64,000 nucleotides of DNA. It comes from Halogeometricum sp. S1BR25-6 (lineage in GTDB: Archaea > Halobacteriota > Halobacteria > Halobacteriales > Haloferacaceae). The notes beneath the pieces are model-generated. The model was given only the letters and a program-made list of their open reading frames with translations. It ran no database searches and was not told the DNA's origin. This document shows, piece after piece, positions 26,315-34,660 of the stretch (within the stretch, counting starts at the first letter, position 1; every line of letters starts with the position of its first letter). The translations under genes and the position numbers were made by a program. The stretch is taken from positions 806,001 through 870,000 of the forward strand of contig NZ_JAMQOP010000001.1 in the NCBI RefSeq assembly GCF_031624495.1, in the 5' to 3' direction.

Positions 26315-26784
26315 GACCACACCGCCACCGAGAGCCGTCCGGGTTCGACGCGGCCGGGAGCGAGTCGGACGCTGACGAGGCGACCGGCGCGGTCGACGCG
26401 GTTCGTGCGGTCCGCTGCGTCCGACGAGTCCCCGGGAACGGCGGGACCGACGCCCCACTCGCGGCCGTCCGCTGCGAGCGAGACGTTGAGTCGGCGCCCG
26501 GCGGGGCCGCGGTCGCGGGCCTCGGCGAGTCGTGCGGGAGCGACCACGCCGCCGTCGCTCGCCGCATCCGCGACGCGGTCCAGCGTCGGACCGGCCGTGC
26601 TCCGTTCGTCGACGACTGGCACCGCGCCGGCGAGGACGGTCGCGTAGAGACTCACGCCGGCGCAGACGGCGAAGAGGGCCGCGAGGGCGGCGACGGGCGA
26701 CGCCTGCGCGCGGGTTCCCTCGCCGCTCGCGTCGGACGCCGTTCCCCGCTCGGTCGACGGTTCACGCGTCGACGAGGACGACAT
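26311..26784 (-). CDS. Pilin-like protein (DUF7285-type)
   Basis: 157 aa. After ~25 Ser/Thr-rich residues comes RAQASPVAALAALFAV, the archaeal pilin-type signal and hydrophobic helix (compare R-x-Q-x-SPV in haloarchaeal pilins cleaved by PibD), then an ectodomain with a beta-rich end (LVSVRLAPGRVEPGRLSVAVWS). The start lies 23 bases inside the preceding gene. It is a likely structural or minor subunit of the pilus-like system. Confidence 0.78.
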   Translation of the reverse strand: MSSSSTREPSTERGTASDASGEGTRAQASPVAALAALFAVCAGVSLYATVLAGAVPVVDERSTAGPTLDRVADAASDGGVVAPARLAEARDRGPAGRRLNVSLAADGREWGVGPAVPGDSSDAADRTNRVDRAGRLVSVRLAPGRVEPGRLSVAVWS

Positions 26785-27241
26785 CGACCCCCTCCCAGGC
26801 CGTCGTGCGAACGAGAAGCGTGCGGTCCACCGCGCGCCAGGGCGCGTCGGTCCCGCGGGCGCGGGCGTCGACGACCGCCTGCCGGAACGCCTCCGGGTCG
26901 TCGTAGGCGTCCGAGGGGTGCGCGCCGTGCACAACGTCGCGGAGTCGCGAGTTCCCCGGCGGGACGGGCGTGACCGGGCCGAATGCGAGCGTCGCGTGTG
27001 CGGTCCCCGCGTCGTTCCGCAAAGCGAGTCGGCGCGGGCGGAGTCTGACCGCCGTCGCGTCCAGCGGGTGTTCGGCGGTCGAGGTGTACTCGGCGGCCGC
27101 GGCGCGGTCCACCGTCGCGGCCGCGGACTCGGCGTCCGGCGGCGGGGCCGTCGGGAGTCCGGCGGCGGCGCCGACGAGGGCGACGCCCGCGAGCGAGAGT
27201 CCGAGCCACGCGTACCACGCGTCGAGCGGTAAGTCGAGCAT
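26762..27241 (-). CDS. Small exported protein, first gene of the pilin operon (DUF7283-type)
   Basis: 159 aa. The N terminus has one hydrophobic helix (AWYAWLGLSLAGVALVGAAAGL) followed by a soluble domain; no classical lipobox. The order 7283-7284-7285-7286-like is recalled from haloarchaeal genomes, numbers unverified. It starts the operon behind a TATA box and the shared 12-nt element described separately, so the mRNA is probably leaderless or has a very short leader. Confidence 0.72.
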   Translation of the reverse strand: MLDLPLDAWYAWLGLSLAGVALVGAAAGLPTAPPPDAESAAATVDRAAAAEYTSTAEHPLDATAVRLRPRRLALRNDAGTAHATLAFGPVTPVPPGNSRLRDVVHGAHPSDAYDDPEAFRQAVVDARARGTDAPWRAVDRTLLVRTTAWEGVDVVLVDA

Positions 27242-27271
27242 GGGCCGTCTGGCCGCGGATTCGTATATAAA
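27242..27271 (-). promoter_or_regulatory. Promoter of pilin operon: TATA box plus shared start-proximal element
   Basis: On the minus strand TTTATATA (27271-27264) is followed by 10 bases and then GCCAGACGGCCC (27253-27242), directly before the ATG. The distance from TATA to ATG (22 bases between) fits a leaderless haloarchaeal promoter. The 12-nt element matches those before the two other pilus-locus operons. Confidence 0.75.
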
Positions 27272-27301
27272 CGCTCGGCCGGCGGATGTTCGACCCCGCC
27301 G

Positions 27302-29032
27302 TCAGAACAGGAGCGACGCACCGCGGAACGCGGCGAGGTAGGACCCCGTCGCCGCGAGGAGGGCGATTCCGACCCGATAGCCGACGAGCGTCCGGTCGAG
27401 CCCCCGGTCCAGTCCGGTCGAGAGGACGGTCAGCGCGACGGCGAGAAAGAGGACGTAGCCGCCGACCGCCGAACCGAGCAGTTCGGGTCCGAGCGTCGCC
27501 GCCCCCGCCTCCGTCCCGCGGTCGGCGAGGGTGGCGTCGACCGACCCCATCCGGGCCGACATGGCGACGGTGGCGCCGCCGACGAGGGGCGCGAACAGGG
27601 CGGCGGTGTTCGAGAGCGTCCCCGTTACCGCGGCGAGTTCGCGCCGGGCATCCGACTCGACCCGACGGAGGTCCCGCAGGTGGTCCGCGCCGGCGACGAG
27701 AGCATCCCCGGCGGGTCGCCCCTCGTTCGCCGCGACGGACAGGAGTCCGGCGGCCCCCCGCGCCCGCGGACTCGGTACGTCGGCGAGGGCGCCGTATCTC
27801 CCCAAGAAGGCCTCGCGGACGCCGACGCGGAGGCGGCGCCGGACGCCGGCCGCCTCGGCGAACACCTCGCCGGCGGGCGTCGAGAACGCCTCGGCCGCGG
27901 ATTCGACGGCCGCCTCCACCGAGTCGCCCGCGTCGACGCGTCGACCGACGAGCGAGAGGGCGTCGTCCAGTCCGTCCTCGACCGCTCGTGTGCGCGCCCG
28001 CACCTCCGCCGCGGGTCGGTAGCGCACGAGCAATCCGGCTCCGAGGCCCGAACCGACGGCCGTCAACCAGTCGGCCCACGGGGCGACGGCGGCCCCGACG
28101 ACCCACCCCCCGGCGCCGCAGGCCACGGCGGCGCCCAGCGCTCGCGCGGGCGAGGAGGGGACGTCCGGGTGACTCGAATCGATGCGCGGCGGCGCCAGCG
28201 CCACCGGTCGTCGGAGCAGAATCCACGCCCCCGCGGCGACTAACGAGAGCGGAAGCAGCAGGTCGTAGACGGCGACGAACAGCGCTGTCGGAACCGAGAC
28301 GCCGCCGGCGCGGGCCGCCGGGAGGACGCCGACCAGCGCCAACGGAAGCAGGACGCCGAAGGCGTAGACGCCCGTCGCCGGTCCGCGGACGTCCGCCGCG
28401 AACGACGCGAGGTCGTCCCGAGTGCCGTCCAGCACGGCGTCGAGCGCGCGGTCCAATGTCCGCTCTCGGTCCGTGGGCCGGGCGTCGGCGGCCGTCTGGA
28501 GCAACGAGACCGCTCTGGCGAGCGCCGGGAACCCTTCGGCCCATTCGGCGGCGAACGACTCGAACCCCGTGTCGGGCGTGCCGCGGGCGCGGCGGACGTG
28601 CTCTTCGAGACTGTCGGCCAGCGGTCCGTCGGCGGTATGCGCGGCGAAGGAGGCGGCGCGCTCGGGAACGGGGGCCAGTCGCATCCGGAGCGTCGCGCGG
28701 CCGACCAGCGCCGTCGTCTCCCCCAGCGCGCGCGTCCGCCTGAGCCGAGCGGCGGCGCCTGGCAACCGGTGAACGGCGTGCGTCCCCGCGAGTCCGACGG
28801 CGAGGCCGGCACAGAGGCGGACGAAGAGGGGGAGACCGGCGAACGCGAGCGTCGAGAGGAGGACCACCGCCAGCGAGAGCGGGAGACAGAGCCCGTACCC
28901 CGCGCGGACGACGGTTTCGGCGTCGGCGTCGCTGCCGAGGTACGCGAGCGCCTCGCGCAGGTCGTCGCTCGGGTCGACCGGCCACGGATACAGTCGCGCC
29001 AGCGCGTCGGCGATTCGCGGGAGGTCGGTCAT
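27302..29032 (-). CDS. pilC: Type II secretion/type IV pilus membrane platform protein (PilC/TadC-like)
   Basis: 576 aa polytopic protein with two GspF-like halves. Hydrophobic clusters are seen at about residues 42-85, 225-270, 290-325 and 520-576. Cytoplasmic helical segments (RPTDRERTLDRALDAVL and VEDGLDDALSLVGRR) resemble the GspF repeats. It would anchor the assembly ATPase and help polymerise pilins. The start overlaps the PilB stop (ATGA, 4 bases). Symbol given by family; several paralogues exist in haloarchaea, so the number is not assigned. Confidence 0.85.
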   Translation of the reverse strand: MTDLPRIADALARLYPWPVDPSDDLREALAYLGSDADAETVVRAGYGLCLPLSLAVVLLSTLAFAGLPLFVRLCAGLAVGLAGTHAVHRLPGAAARLRRTRALGETTALVGRATLRMRLAPVPERAASFAAHTADGPLADSLEEHVRRARGTPDTGFESFAAEWAEGFPALARAVSLLQTAADARPTDRERTLDRALDAVLDGTRDDLASFAADVRGPATGVYAFGVLLPLALVGVLPAARAGGVSVPTALFVAVYDLLLPLSLVAAGAWILLRRPVALAPPRIDSSHPDVPSSPARALGAAVACGAGGWVVGAAVAPWADWLTAVGSGLGAGLLVRYRPAAEVRARTRAVEDGLDDALSLVGRRVDAGDSVEAAVESAAEAFSTPAGEVFAEAAGVRRRLRVGVREAFLGRYGALADVPSPRARGAAGLLSVAANEGRPAGDALVAGADHLRDLRRVESDARRELAAVTGTLSNTAALFAPLVGGATVAMSARMGSVDATLADRGTEAGAATLGPELLGSAVGGYVLFLAVALTVLSTGLDRGLDRTLVGYRVGIALLAATGSYLAAFRGASLLF

Positions 29033-31047
29033 CGCGGCGCCCCGGAACTACTATCCTGGGTCGGTAGGTCCTCCGGGCGCGTCCGGTCGGTCGCGGCGAG
29101 GCGCGAAAGCGTCCGCTTCCGGCGGTCGAGTTCGGCCAGCACGTCGGCGTAGGACTCGTCGTGCCGGGCCAGCGACGCCACCAAGGCGCTGTCGCCGCGG
29201 GCGACGACGCCGGTTCCGCCGGTGTCCCCGTTGTCCTCGCCGCTCCGGTCGTACAGCGTCTCGAATCCGAGCGCGGACTCGTCCCCGCGAACGCCGTCAC
29301 CGCCTCGGCGGACCTCCGCGACGGCGTCGACGCGTCGCTCCGGGCCGTCGCGGGCGCAGACGACGACGAGGTCCGTCGCCGCGAACGACGACTCGGGGAC
29401 CGCGAGGTCCGAGACGACCCGTTCGCGGACCGCGGCGGGCGAGTCGCCGTGGACGGTTCCGAGGACGGCGTGCCCGTGCGCGCCGACGCGCATCGCCTCG
29501 TACAGCGCGGCGGCCTCCTCGCCGCGCACCTCGCCGACGACGAGGGCGCCGTCGCCGAGTCGAAGCGCGGTTCGGACCGCGTCCGTGGGGGAGAACGACG
29601 ACCCCTCTCCGAGTTCGGTGCGGAGCGGTTGCACGTCGCGGCCGCCCTCCCTGAGCGCGTCGACCGGGAGTTCGGGCGTATCTTCGACGGCGACGAGGCG
29701 CGTCGACGCCGGGAGTTCCCAGAGGAGCGCCGAGAGCAGCGTCGTCTTGCCCGCGCCGCGCGTCCCGGCGACGAGTCCGGTCGCGCCGCGTTCGGTCGCC
29801 ACGGAGAGGAGCGCCGCCGCCTCGGCCGACAGCGTCCCGGCCGCGACGAGGCCGGGGAGCGTCCACGTCCGGTCGCCGTGCGCGCGGAAGGCGAAGCCGA
29901 CGCCGTCGCTGGCGGGCGCGGTGACGCCCGCGACGCGGATGCGGCCGTTCGGCCCGCGGACGGTGGCGTCAAGCGCCGGCGAAGCCCGCGAGAAACCGCG
30001 TCCGCTGGCGCGTCGGAACCGGGAGGCGAGGGCCGCCGCGCCGTCGGCCGTGAGGCGGACGTTCGTTGGGAGGCGCTCGCCGTCGAGGGTGACGCGCACG
30101 GGGTTCGACTCGACGGGCGCGGAGGCGACCACGTCCGTCACGCGCGGGTCGGCGAACAGGTCGTCGAGGACGCCGTTGCCGCGCGTGTGGCGGTCCAGCA
30201 CGTCCGAGAGCGTCTCGACCGGGTCGTCCTCGTCCGCGACGTGTCGGACGGCCCGGCCGGGGGCGCGTTCGCCCCCGCCGACGACGCCGCGGGCGAGGCA
30301 GTCGTACGCCGCGGAGAGGGTCGCCGTCGCGTCCGCGCCGAGGCCGTGCGAGACGGGCGTGAGGTGGTACAGCCGGTCCGCGCTCGTTTCCGGCCCGTCG
30401 GTCCGATACAGCCGAACCGTCGCGCCGGTGTCGAGTTCCCGCCGGTCGAGGAGCGTCGCGTCCGGCGGCGGACGGCCGACGACCCGCGACCGAGCGACGG
30501 ACGGCCCGACGGAGCAGCGGAGTCGGTCCGCGTAGTCGTCCCCGCCTGCCTCTCCTCCACTGTTCCCGTTCCTTGGGACGACGTGTTCGACGCCCGCGAC
30601 GAGACCCGTTTCGGCGGCGATTCGGGCCACCGGACCCGCTCGACCGGTCGCCCGGCGGGCGGCCGCGACGGGGTCGCGCAGGGCGCGGTCGGCCAGCGAC
30701 TCGTCGTGGAAGCGCGCGCGTTCGACGAACCGGCCCGCCGCGAGGAGGAGACCGGCGGCGCCGTCGCTGTACGTGCGTTCGAGTCCGTCGGCGCGCGTGC
30801 GGACCGCGTCGGCGTCCCGGTCGGCGAGTGCGGCGACGACGGCGGCGCGGCACGCCGGGTCGCGCGCGAGGTCACCCGACCCGGGGCAGTCGTCGGCGTC
30901 GACGACGAGTTCGGTTCGGTCCGTACCTCGACCGACGGACGTCTCGAACGAGTGGTGACACCGGCACGCGTCCGTTCCGTCGACGTCGGCACCGTCGAAG
31001 ACGACCGCGTTCGCGGCGGCGGCGAGAGCGGCGAAGTCGAGTGGCAT
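29029..31047 (-). CDS. pilB: Type II/IV secretion assembly ATPase (PilB/TadA-like)
   Basis: 672 aa. Walker A GTRGAGKTTLL near residues 427-437, Walker B-like LVVGEVRGEEA near 490-500 and a His box GTVHGDSPA near 530-538 identify a GspE-superfamily ATPase that powers pilin assembly. The N terminus carries cysteines and histidines (C28, C30, H31, H32, then C54 and C66), a possible zinc site found in haloarchaeal members. First gene of the pilB-pilC operon, behind the shared promoter element. Confidence 0.9.
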   Translation of the reverse strand: MPLDFAALAAAANAVVFDGADVDGTDACRCHHSFETSVGRGTDRTELVVDADDCPGSGDLARDPACRAAVVAALADRDADAVRTRADGLERTYSDGAAGLLLAAGRFVERARFHDESLADRALRDPVAAARRATGRAGPVARIAAETGLVAGVEHVVPRNGNSGGEAGGDDYADRLRCSVGPSVARSRVVGRPPPDATLLDRRELDTGATVRLYRTDGPETSADRLYHLTPVSHGLGADATATLSAAYDCLARGVVGGGERAPGRAVRHVADEDDPVETLSDVLDRHTRGNGVLDDLFADPRVTDVVASAPVESNPVRVTLDGERLPTNVRLTADGAAALASRFRRASGRGFSRASPALDATVRGPNGRIRVAGVTAPASDGVGFAFRAHGDRTWTLPGLVAAGTLSAEAAALLSVATERGATGLVAGTRGAGKTTLLSALLWELPASTRLVAVEDTPELPVDALREGGRDVQPLRTELGEGSSFSPTDAVRTALRLGDGALVVGEVRGEEAAALYEAMRVGAHGHAVLGTVHGDSPAAVRERVVSDLAVPESSFAATDLVVVCARDGPERRVDAVAEVRRGGDGVRGDESALGFETLYDRSGEDNGDTGGTGVVARGDSALVASLARHDESYADVLAELDRRKRTLSRLAATDRTRPEDLPTQDSSSGAPR

Positions 31048-31077
31048 GGGTCGGCTGGCCGCCTCCCGGTATAAGAA
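31048..31077 (-). promoter_or_regulatory. Promoter of pilB-pilC operon: TATA box plus shared start-proximal element
   Basis: On the minus strand TTCTTATA (31077-31070), 10 bases, then GCCAGCCGACCC (31059-31048) immediately before the ATG at 31047. Spacing is identical to the pilin-operon promoter. The element lies where the transcription start of a leaderless mRNA would be. Confidence 0.75.
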
Positions 31078-31079
31078 GC

Positions 31080-31562
31080 TCAGGTGCGACTTCGGCTCCC
31101 CCGCCCGACGACGAGCACTGGCGCGTCGCCCTCACCCGTCGCCCGCAGTGACAGCGAGACCGACCGCTCGCCGCGCCCGCGGAGGACGACCGGACCCCCC
31201 GGCGTCCGCACCGGAACCGGGAGAGAGAGCAGTCGCCGCGTCTCGCCGCCGCCCTCGACCGCGTAGGTCACGACGCTCCGGTTGCCCGGTCCGCCCGGCG
31301 ACCCGCCAACGGCGACGTATTCGACCGCCGCGGCGGTCCACGTCGGCCGGGGGAGCGAGAGTACGACTGCTCTCCTCGGCGCGACGGCGGGGTCGCTCGT
31401 CGCGTCGCTGCCGACGGCGAGCGCGGACCCGGCGGCCGAGAGGCGCGCTATCGAGGTATCGAGCGCCGTCGCGGTCCGGTCGGCACGCGCGTCCTCGACC
31501 GCCGGGAGCGACGCGACGAGCACCGCCGTCGCCAGCACCGCCGCGAGGACGACGCGGAGCAC
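31080..31562 (-). CDS. Exported protein of the pilus-like locus (DUF7311-type)
   Basis: 160 aa from a GTG. The N-terminal helix LRVVLAAVLATAVLVASLPAV (residues 2-22) is a pilin-like or uncleaved signal anchor. The rest has short beta strands (TAAAVEYVAVGG, GPVVLRGRGERSVSLSLR). It follows the coiled-coil gene by one base and ends just before the pilB promoter. I recall it as DUF7311, paired with DUF7310 next to pilB genes in haloarchaea. Exact role unknown. Confidence 0.72.
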   Translation of the reverse strand: MLRVVLAAVLATAVLVASLPAVEDARADRTATALDTSIARLSAAGSALAVGSDATSDPAVAPRRAVVLSLPRPTWTAAAVEYVAVGGSPGGPGNRSVVTYAVEGGGETRRLLSLPVPVRTPGGPVVLRGRGERSVSLSLRATGEGDAPVLVVGRGSRSRT

Positions 31563-31563
31563 G

Positions 31564-32058
31564 TCACAGCGCCCCGCGGAGACGGGCGGCGAGGGAGCCG
31601 GCGTCCGTCTCGTCCGCGGCCTCCGCTCCCGTCTCGGCCGCGTCGACGGCGGACGAGGGGTCGCCGTCGACGTCGTTCCCGTCCGGGAGGCGTTCGACGA
31701 CGAGGCCGTCCGATTCCCGGTCGGCCGCCGCGCGTTCGGTCGCCGCGCGCTCAGCCGTCGCGAGGGCGAGGTCCGCGCGCCGCTCGACGGACTCGTTCAC
31801 CGCCTCGACGCCGCCGAGCAGTCCGCGGACGGCGTCGAGTTCGGCCGTCAGTTCGGCCACCCGTCGTTCGAGTCGACGGATGGTCTCGGCCGTGCCGTCG
31901 TCCGCGGCGCCCCCGTCGGATGAGGCTCCGAGGGCGCCTGGGGCGGGTTCCGTGCTTGCGACAGCCTTCGAATCAGCGCGCTCTCCGTCGGTCAGGGCGC
32001 GTTCGACGGCGTCGAGGCGGGCGGCGAGCGTGGCGACGTCCGTCCGGTCGTTCGGCAT
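31564..32058 (-). CDS. Coiled-coil protein of the pilus-like locus (DUF7310-type)
   Basis: 164 aa, cytoplasmic, acidic. Two heptad-repeat segments are visible: residues ~7-25 (VATLAARLDAVERALTDGE) and ~62-95 (ETIRRLERRVAELTAELDAV and onwards), then an Ala/Glu helix. The C terminus (ADETDAGSLAARLRGAL) is a short amphipathic helix. A coiled coil encoded beside the assembly ATPase suggests a scaffold or regulatory subunit for PilB. Own promoter with the shared element. Confidence 0.75.
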   Translation of the reverse strand: MPNDRTDVATLAARLDAVERALTDGERADSKAVASTEPAPGALGASSDGGAADDGTAETIRRLERRVAELTAELDAVRGLLGGVEAVNESVERRADLALATAERAATERAAADRESDGLVVERLPDGNDVDGDPSSAVDAAETGAEAADETDAGSLAARLRGAL

Positions 32059-32088
32059 GGGAGGGCTGGCTCCATCATGTCATATAAA
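32059..32088 (-). promoter_or_regulatory. Promoter of the coiled-coil gene, possibly shared with cetZ
   Basis: On the minus strand TTTATATG (32088-32081), 10 bases, then GCCAGCCCTCCC (32070-32059) directly before the ATG at 32058. On the plus strand the same A+T block reads CATATAAAG and lies 46-53 bases before the cetZ ATG, so it could act as TATA in both directions. Confidence 0.72.
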
Positions 32089-32133
32089 GAATTGGTGGGG
32101 AAGCTTGAAGGTCGGTACTCTCTACAGAGTGGT

Positions 32134-33219
32134 ATGAAGACCGTCCTGATAGGAGTCGGGCAGGCCGGGGGGAAACTCACCCGCGCGCTGGTCGACTTCG
32201 ACGACCGAATGGAGTTCGGCGCAGTGCTCGGCGCCGTCGGCGTGAACTCCGCGAAGGCGGACCTCCGAGACTTGCCCTTCGAGACCGTCCTCGTCGGACA
32301 GGACCGAGTGAAGGGTCACGGCGTCGGCGGTGACAACGAACTCGGCGCGGCCGTGATGGACGCGGACAGGCGGGAAGTGCTGTCCGCTCTCGACGGCAGC
32401 GTCACGGCCGAAACCGAGGCCATCTTCGTCGTCGCCGGCCTCGGCGGGGGGACCGGGAGCGGCGGCGCGCCGGTCCTCGTGCGCGAACTCAAGCGGATAT
32501 ACGACGTCCCCGTCTACGCGCTCGGCGTCCTCCCCGGGCGGAACGAGGGCGCGATGTACCAAGTGAACGCGGGCCGGTCGCTGAAGACCGTTGCCCGCGA
32601 GGCGGACTCGCTGTTGCTCGTCGACAACGACGCCTTCCGAACGTCCGGCGAGAGCCTCGAAGAGGGGTTCGACGCCATCAACGAGGCCATCGCGCAACGC
32701 GTCGGCCTGCTGTTCGCCTCCGGCGAGGCCGTCGAGGGCGTCGCCGAGAGCGTCGTCGACTCCTCCGAAGTGATAAACACCCTCCGCTCGGGCGGCATCG
32801 CCGCACTCGGCTACGCCGCCGCCGAGTCGGCCGAGGACGCCGAAGGCAACATCAACACCGTGATGAGCACGACGCGGCGCGCCCTCCTCACCGGAACGAG
32901 CCTACCCGAGGCGTCGGAGGCCGACTCGGCGCTCCTCGTCATCGCCGGCGAACCCGACAAGATTCCCCGCAAGGGCGTCGAACGCGCCCGCCGGTGGGTC
33001 GAAGAGGAGACGGGCAGCCTGCAGGTCCGCGGCGGCGACTTCCCGCTGGGGTCCGACCGCATCGCGTCGCTCGTCCTCCTCGGGGGCGTCGAGCGTTCCG
33101 ACCGCTTGGAAGCGTTCATGCAACGGGCGCGAGACGCCGCGAACGAGGCCGACGAGGCCGAACCCCGCGAGGATCCCGCGAACGCCTGGCGCACCGACGA
33201 ACTCGACGACCTCATCTGA
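32134..33219 (+). CDS. cetZ: CetZ tubulin-like cytoskeletal GTPase
   Basis: 361 aa. The GTP-binding loop GGGTGSGGAP is at residues ~103-112 and the N-terminal VLIGVGQAGGKL fits FtsZ/tubulin folds. The GSGGAP form and overall divergence from FtsZ1 (also in this window) mark it as CetZ, a family controlling haloarchaeal cell shape and motility. Length and map position suggest the CetZ2 type, by recollection of Haloferax volcanii. The ATG at 32134 is chosen because it directly precedes the first beta strand. It is divergent from the pilus coiled-coil gene. Confidence 0.9.
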   Translation: MKTVLIGVGQAGGKLTRALVDFDDRMEFGAVLGAVGVNSAKADLRDLPFETVLVGQDRVKGHGVGGDNELGAAVMDADRREVLSALDGSVTAETEAIFVVAGLGGGTGSGGAPVLVRELKRIYDVPVYALGVLPGRNEGAMYQVNAGRSLKTVAREADSLLLVDNDAFRTSGESLEEGFDAINEAIAQRVGLLFASGEAVEGVAESVVDSSEVINTLRSGGIAALGYAAAESAEDAEGNINTVMSTTRRALLTGTSLPEASEADSALLVIAGEPDKIPRKGVERARRWVEEETGSLQVRGGDFPLGSDRIASLVLLGGVERSDRLEAFMQRARDAANEADEAEPREDPANAWRTDELDDLI

Positions 33220-33411
33220 GCCGCGCCGAATCTCCAAAAGCAGTTCGAACGACAGATAGTACCGGACATTTCTAACCGAACGTGCGTCCCGTAGCTCCTC
33301 TCCGAAACGCGTGTCGACTGTAGCGGCGTATATAGTTCTGTTCACGAAGCGTTCTTGTGGGTGGATGCCATAGACGTGTGACGTGTTATCAAACACCGAC
33401 ATAACCGGACG

Positions 33412-34590
33412 ATGTCGTTCTCGGCCGCTCATCGTGTTGGACGCCACGGGACGGCCGTGTCCGTAGACGGCTCCGGCCCGCTTCGGCGGAGCCTCGAAGT
33501 CGAGTACTGGGTCGTCGACGAGGAGGGTCGGCTGGTCGAACCCGACGGCCTCCTCGGGGCGGCCGACGGAACCGAACGCGAGTTCGTCGAGCCAATCTTG
33601 GAAATAAAGACGTCGCCCTGCGAGACGACGGCGGAACTGCGCGAGGAACTGTACGAACGACTCGGAGCCGTCCTCGGGCGCGCCGACGAACTCGGCAGGG
33701 GCCTCGTCCCCCTCGCGACGCCGATGAGCGAGGAGACGGTGGAGGAACTGGACAGCGAGCGGACGCGGGTGCAGAACCGCGTCGTCGGCGACGACTTCCG
33801 GTACGTGCGACACTGCGCGGGGACGCACGTCCACGTCGAACAGCGCCCCGGACGCGAAATCGACCAGTTGAACGCGCTCGTCGCCATCGACCCCGCGCTG
33901 GCGCTGGCGAACACATCGTCGTACTTCGACGGTCGGCGGTTGGCCGCCGGTGCGCGCTCGAAGCTCTACCGACGGATGGCGTACGGCGACGTGCCGCACC
34001 AAGGAGAACTGTGGTGCTACGCCGGCGACACGCGCGAGTGGTCGCGGCGACTCGAACGCCGCTTCGAGGAGTTCCTGACCACCGCCGTCGACGCCGGCGT
34101 CGACCGGGCGGCCGTCGAGTCGAACTTCGCCCCCGAGAGCGCCGTCTGGACGCCCGTCCAACTCAGAGAGTGCTTCTCGACGGTCGAGTGGCGCTCGCCC
34201 GACAACGCGCTCCCGAGCCAGGTGCTCAGACTCGCCGACGACGTGGCCGGGTTCGTCGAACGCCTCGACAACGCCGAACTCCGAATCGAGGGCAAGACGG
34301 GGTCCGTGAGCGACGAGACGGTGGTCGTCCCGGAGTTCGACGCCGTCTTGGAGTACGTCGACGCCGCCATCGAGGAGGGGCTGGAATCGGAGGCGGTCCG
34401 CTCGTACCTCGACCGGATGGGGTTCAACGTCGACGCCTACGCGCCGGTGACCCACGAGATAGACGGCCGCGAGACGGTCAGTCCCGAGGAGGCCCGCGAG
34501 ATTCGACTGACGCACGCCGAGCGACTCGAACGCGACGTTCGGAGCGCGCGGCGGCGGAGCGGTCCGAGCGCGCGGGAGCGGACCGACTGA
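33412..34590 (+). CDS. gshA: Glutamate-cysteine ligase (GCS2 family)
   Basis: 392 aa. ATP-dependent ligation of glutamate and cysteine to gamma-glutamylcysteine, the main low-molecular-weight thiol of haloarchaea, which lack glutathione synthetase. Family features: SLEVEYWVVDEEG near the N terminus, EPILEIKTSPCET, GTHVHVE with paired His (residue ~140), and NFAPESAVWTP. A TATATAG patch at 33330-33336 lies upstream. The first ~25 residues are less conserved, so the true start could be slightly downstream. Confidence 0.9.
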   Translation: MSFSAAHRVGRHGTAVSVDGSGPLRRSLEVEYWVVDEEGRLVEPDGLLGAADGTEREFVEPILEIKTSPCETTAELREELYERLGAVLGRADELGRGLVPLATPMSEETVEELDSERTRVQNRVVGDDFRYVRHCAGTHVHVEQRPGREIDQLNALVAIDPALALANTSSYFDGRRLAAGARSKLYRRMAYGDVPHQGELWCYAGDTREWSRRLERRFEEFLTTAVDAGVDRAAVESNFAPESAVWTPVQLRECFSTVEWRSPDNALPSQVLRLADDVAGFVERLDNAELRIEGKTGSVSDETVVVPEFDAVLEYVDAAIEEGLESEAVRSYLDRMGFNVDAYAPVTHEIDGRETVSPEEAREIRLTHAERLERDVRSARRRSGPSARERTD

Positions 34591-34660
34591 CGAGCGACGA
34601 GAAAACGGAGAAATCGAATCGAATTCGCACCGAGCGACGGTCGGACGGTCGGTCCGCCGC

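Noticed and set aside
25380-26567. Upstream in-frame extension of the 1020-aa protein to about 1400 residues
   Set aside because: The upstream part is Arg/Pro/Gly-rich and overlaps two good genes in another frame. The ATG at 25379 has a hydrophobic helix and a TGATG overlap.
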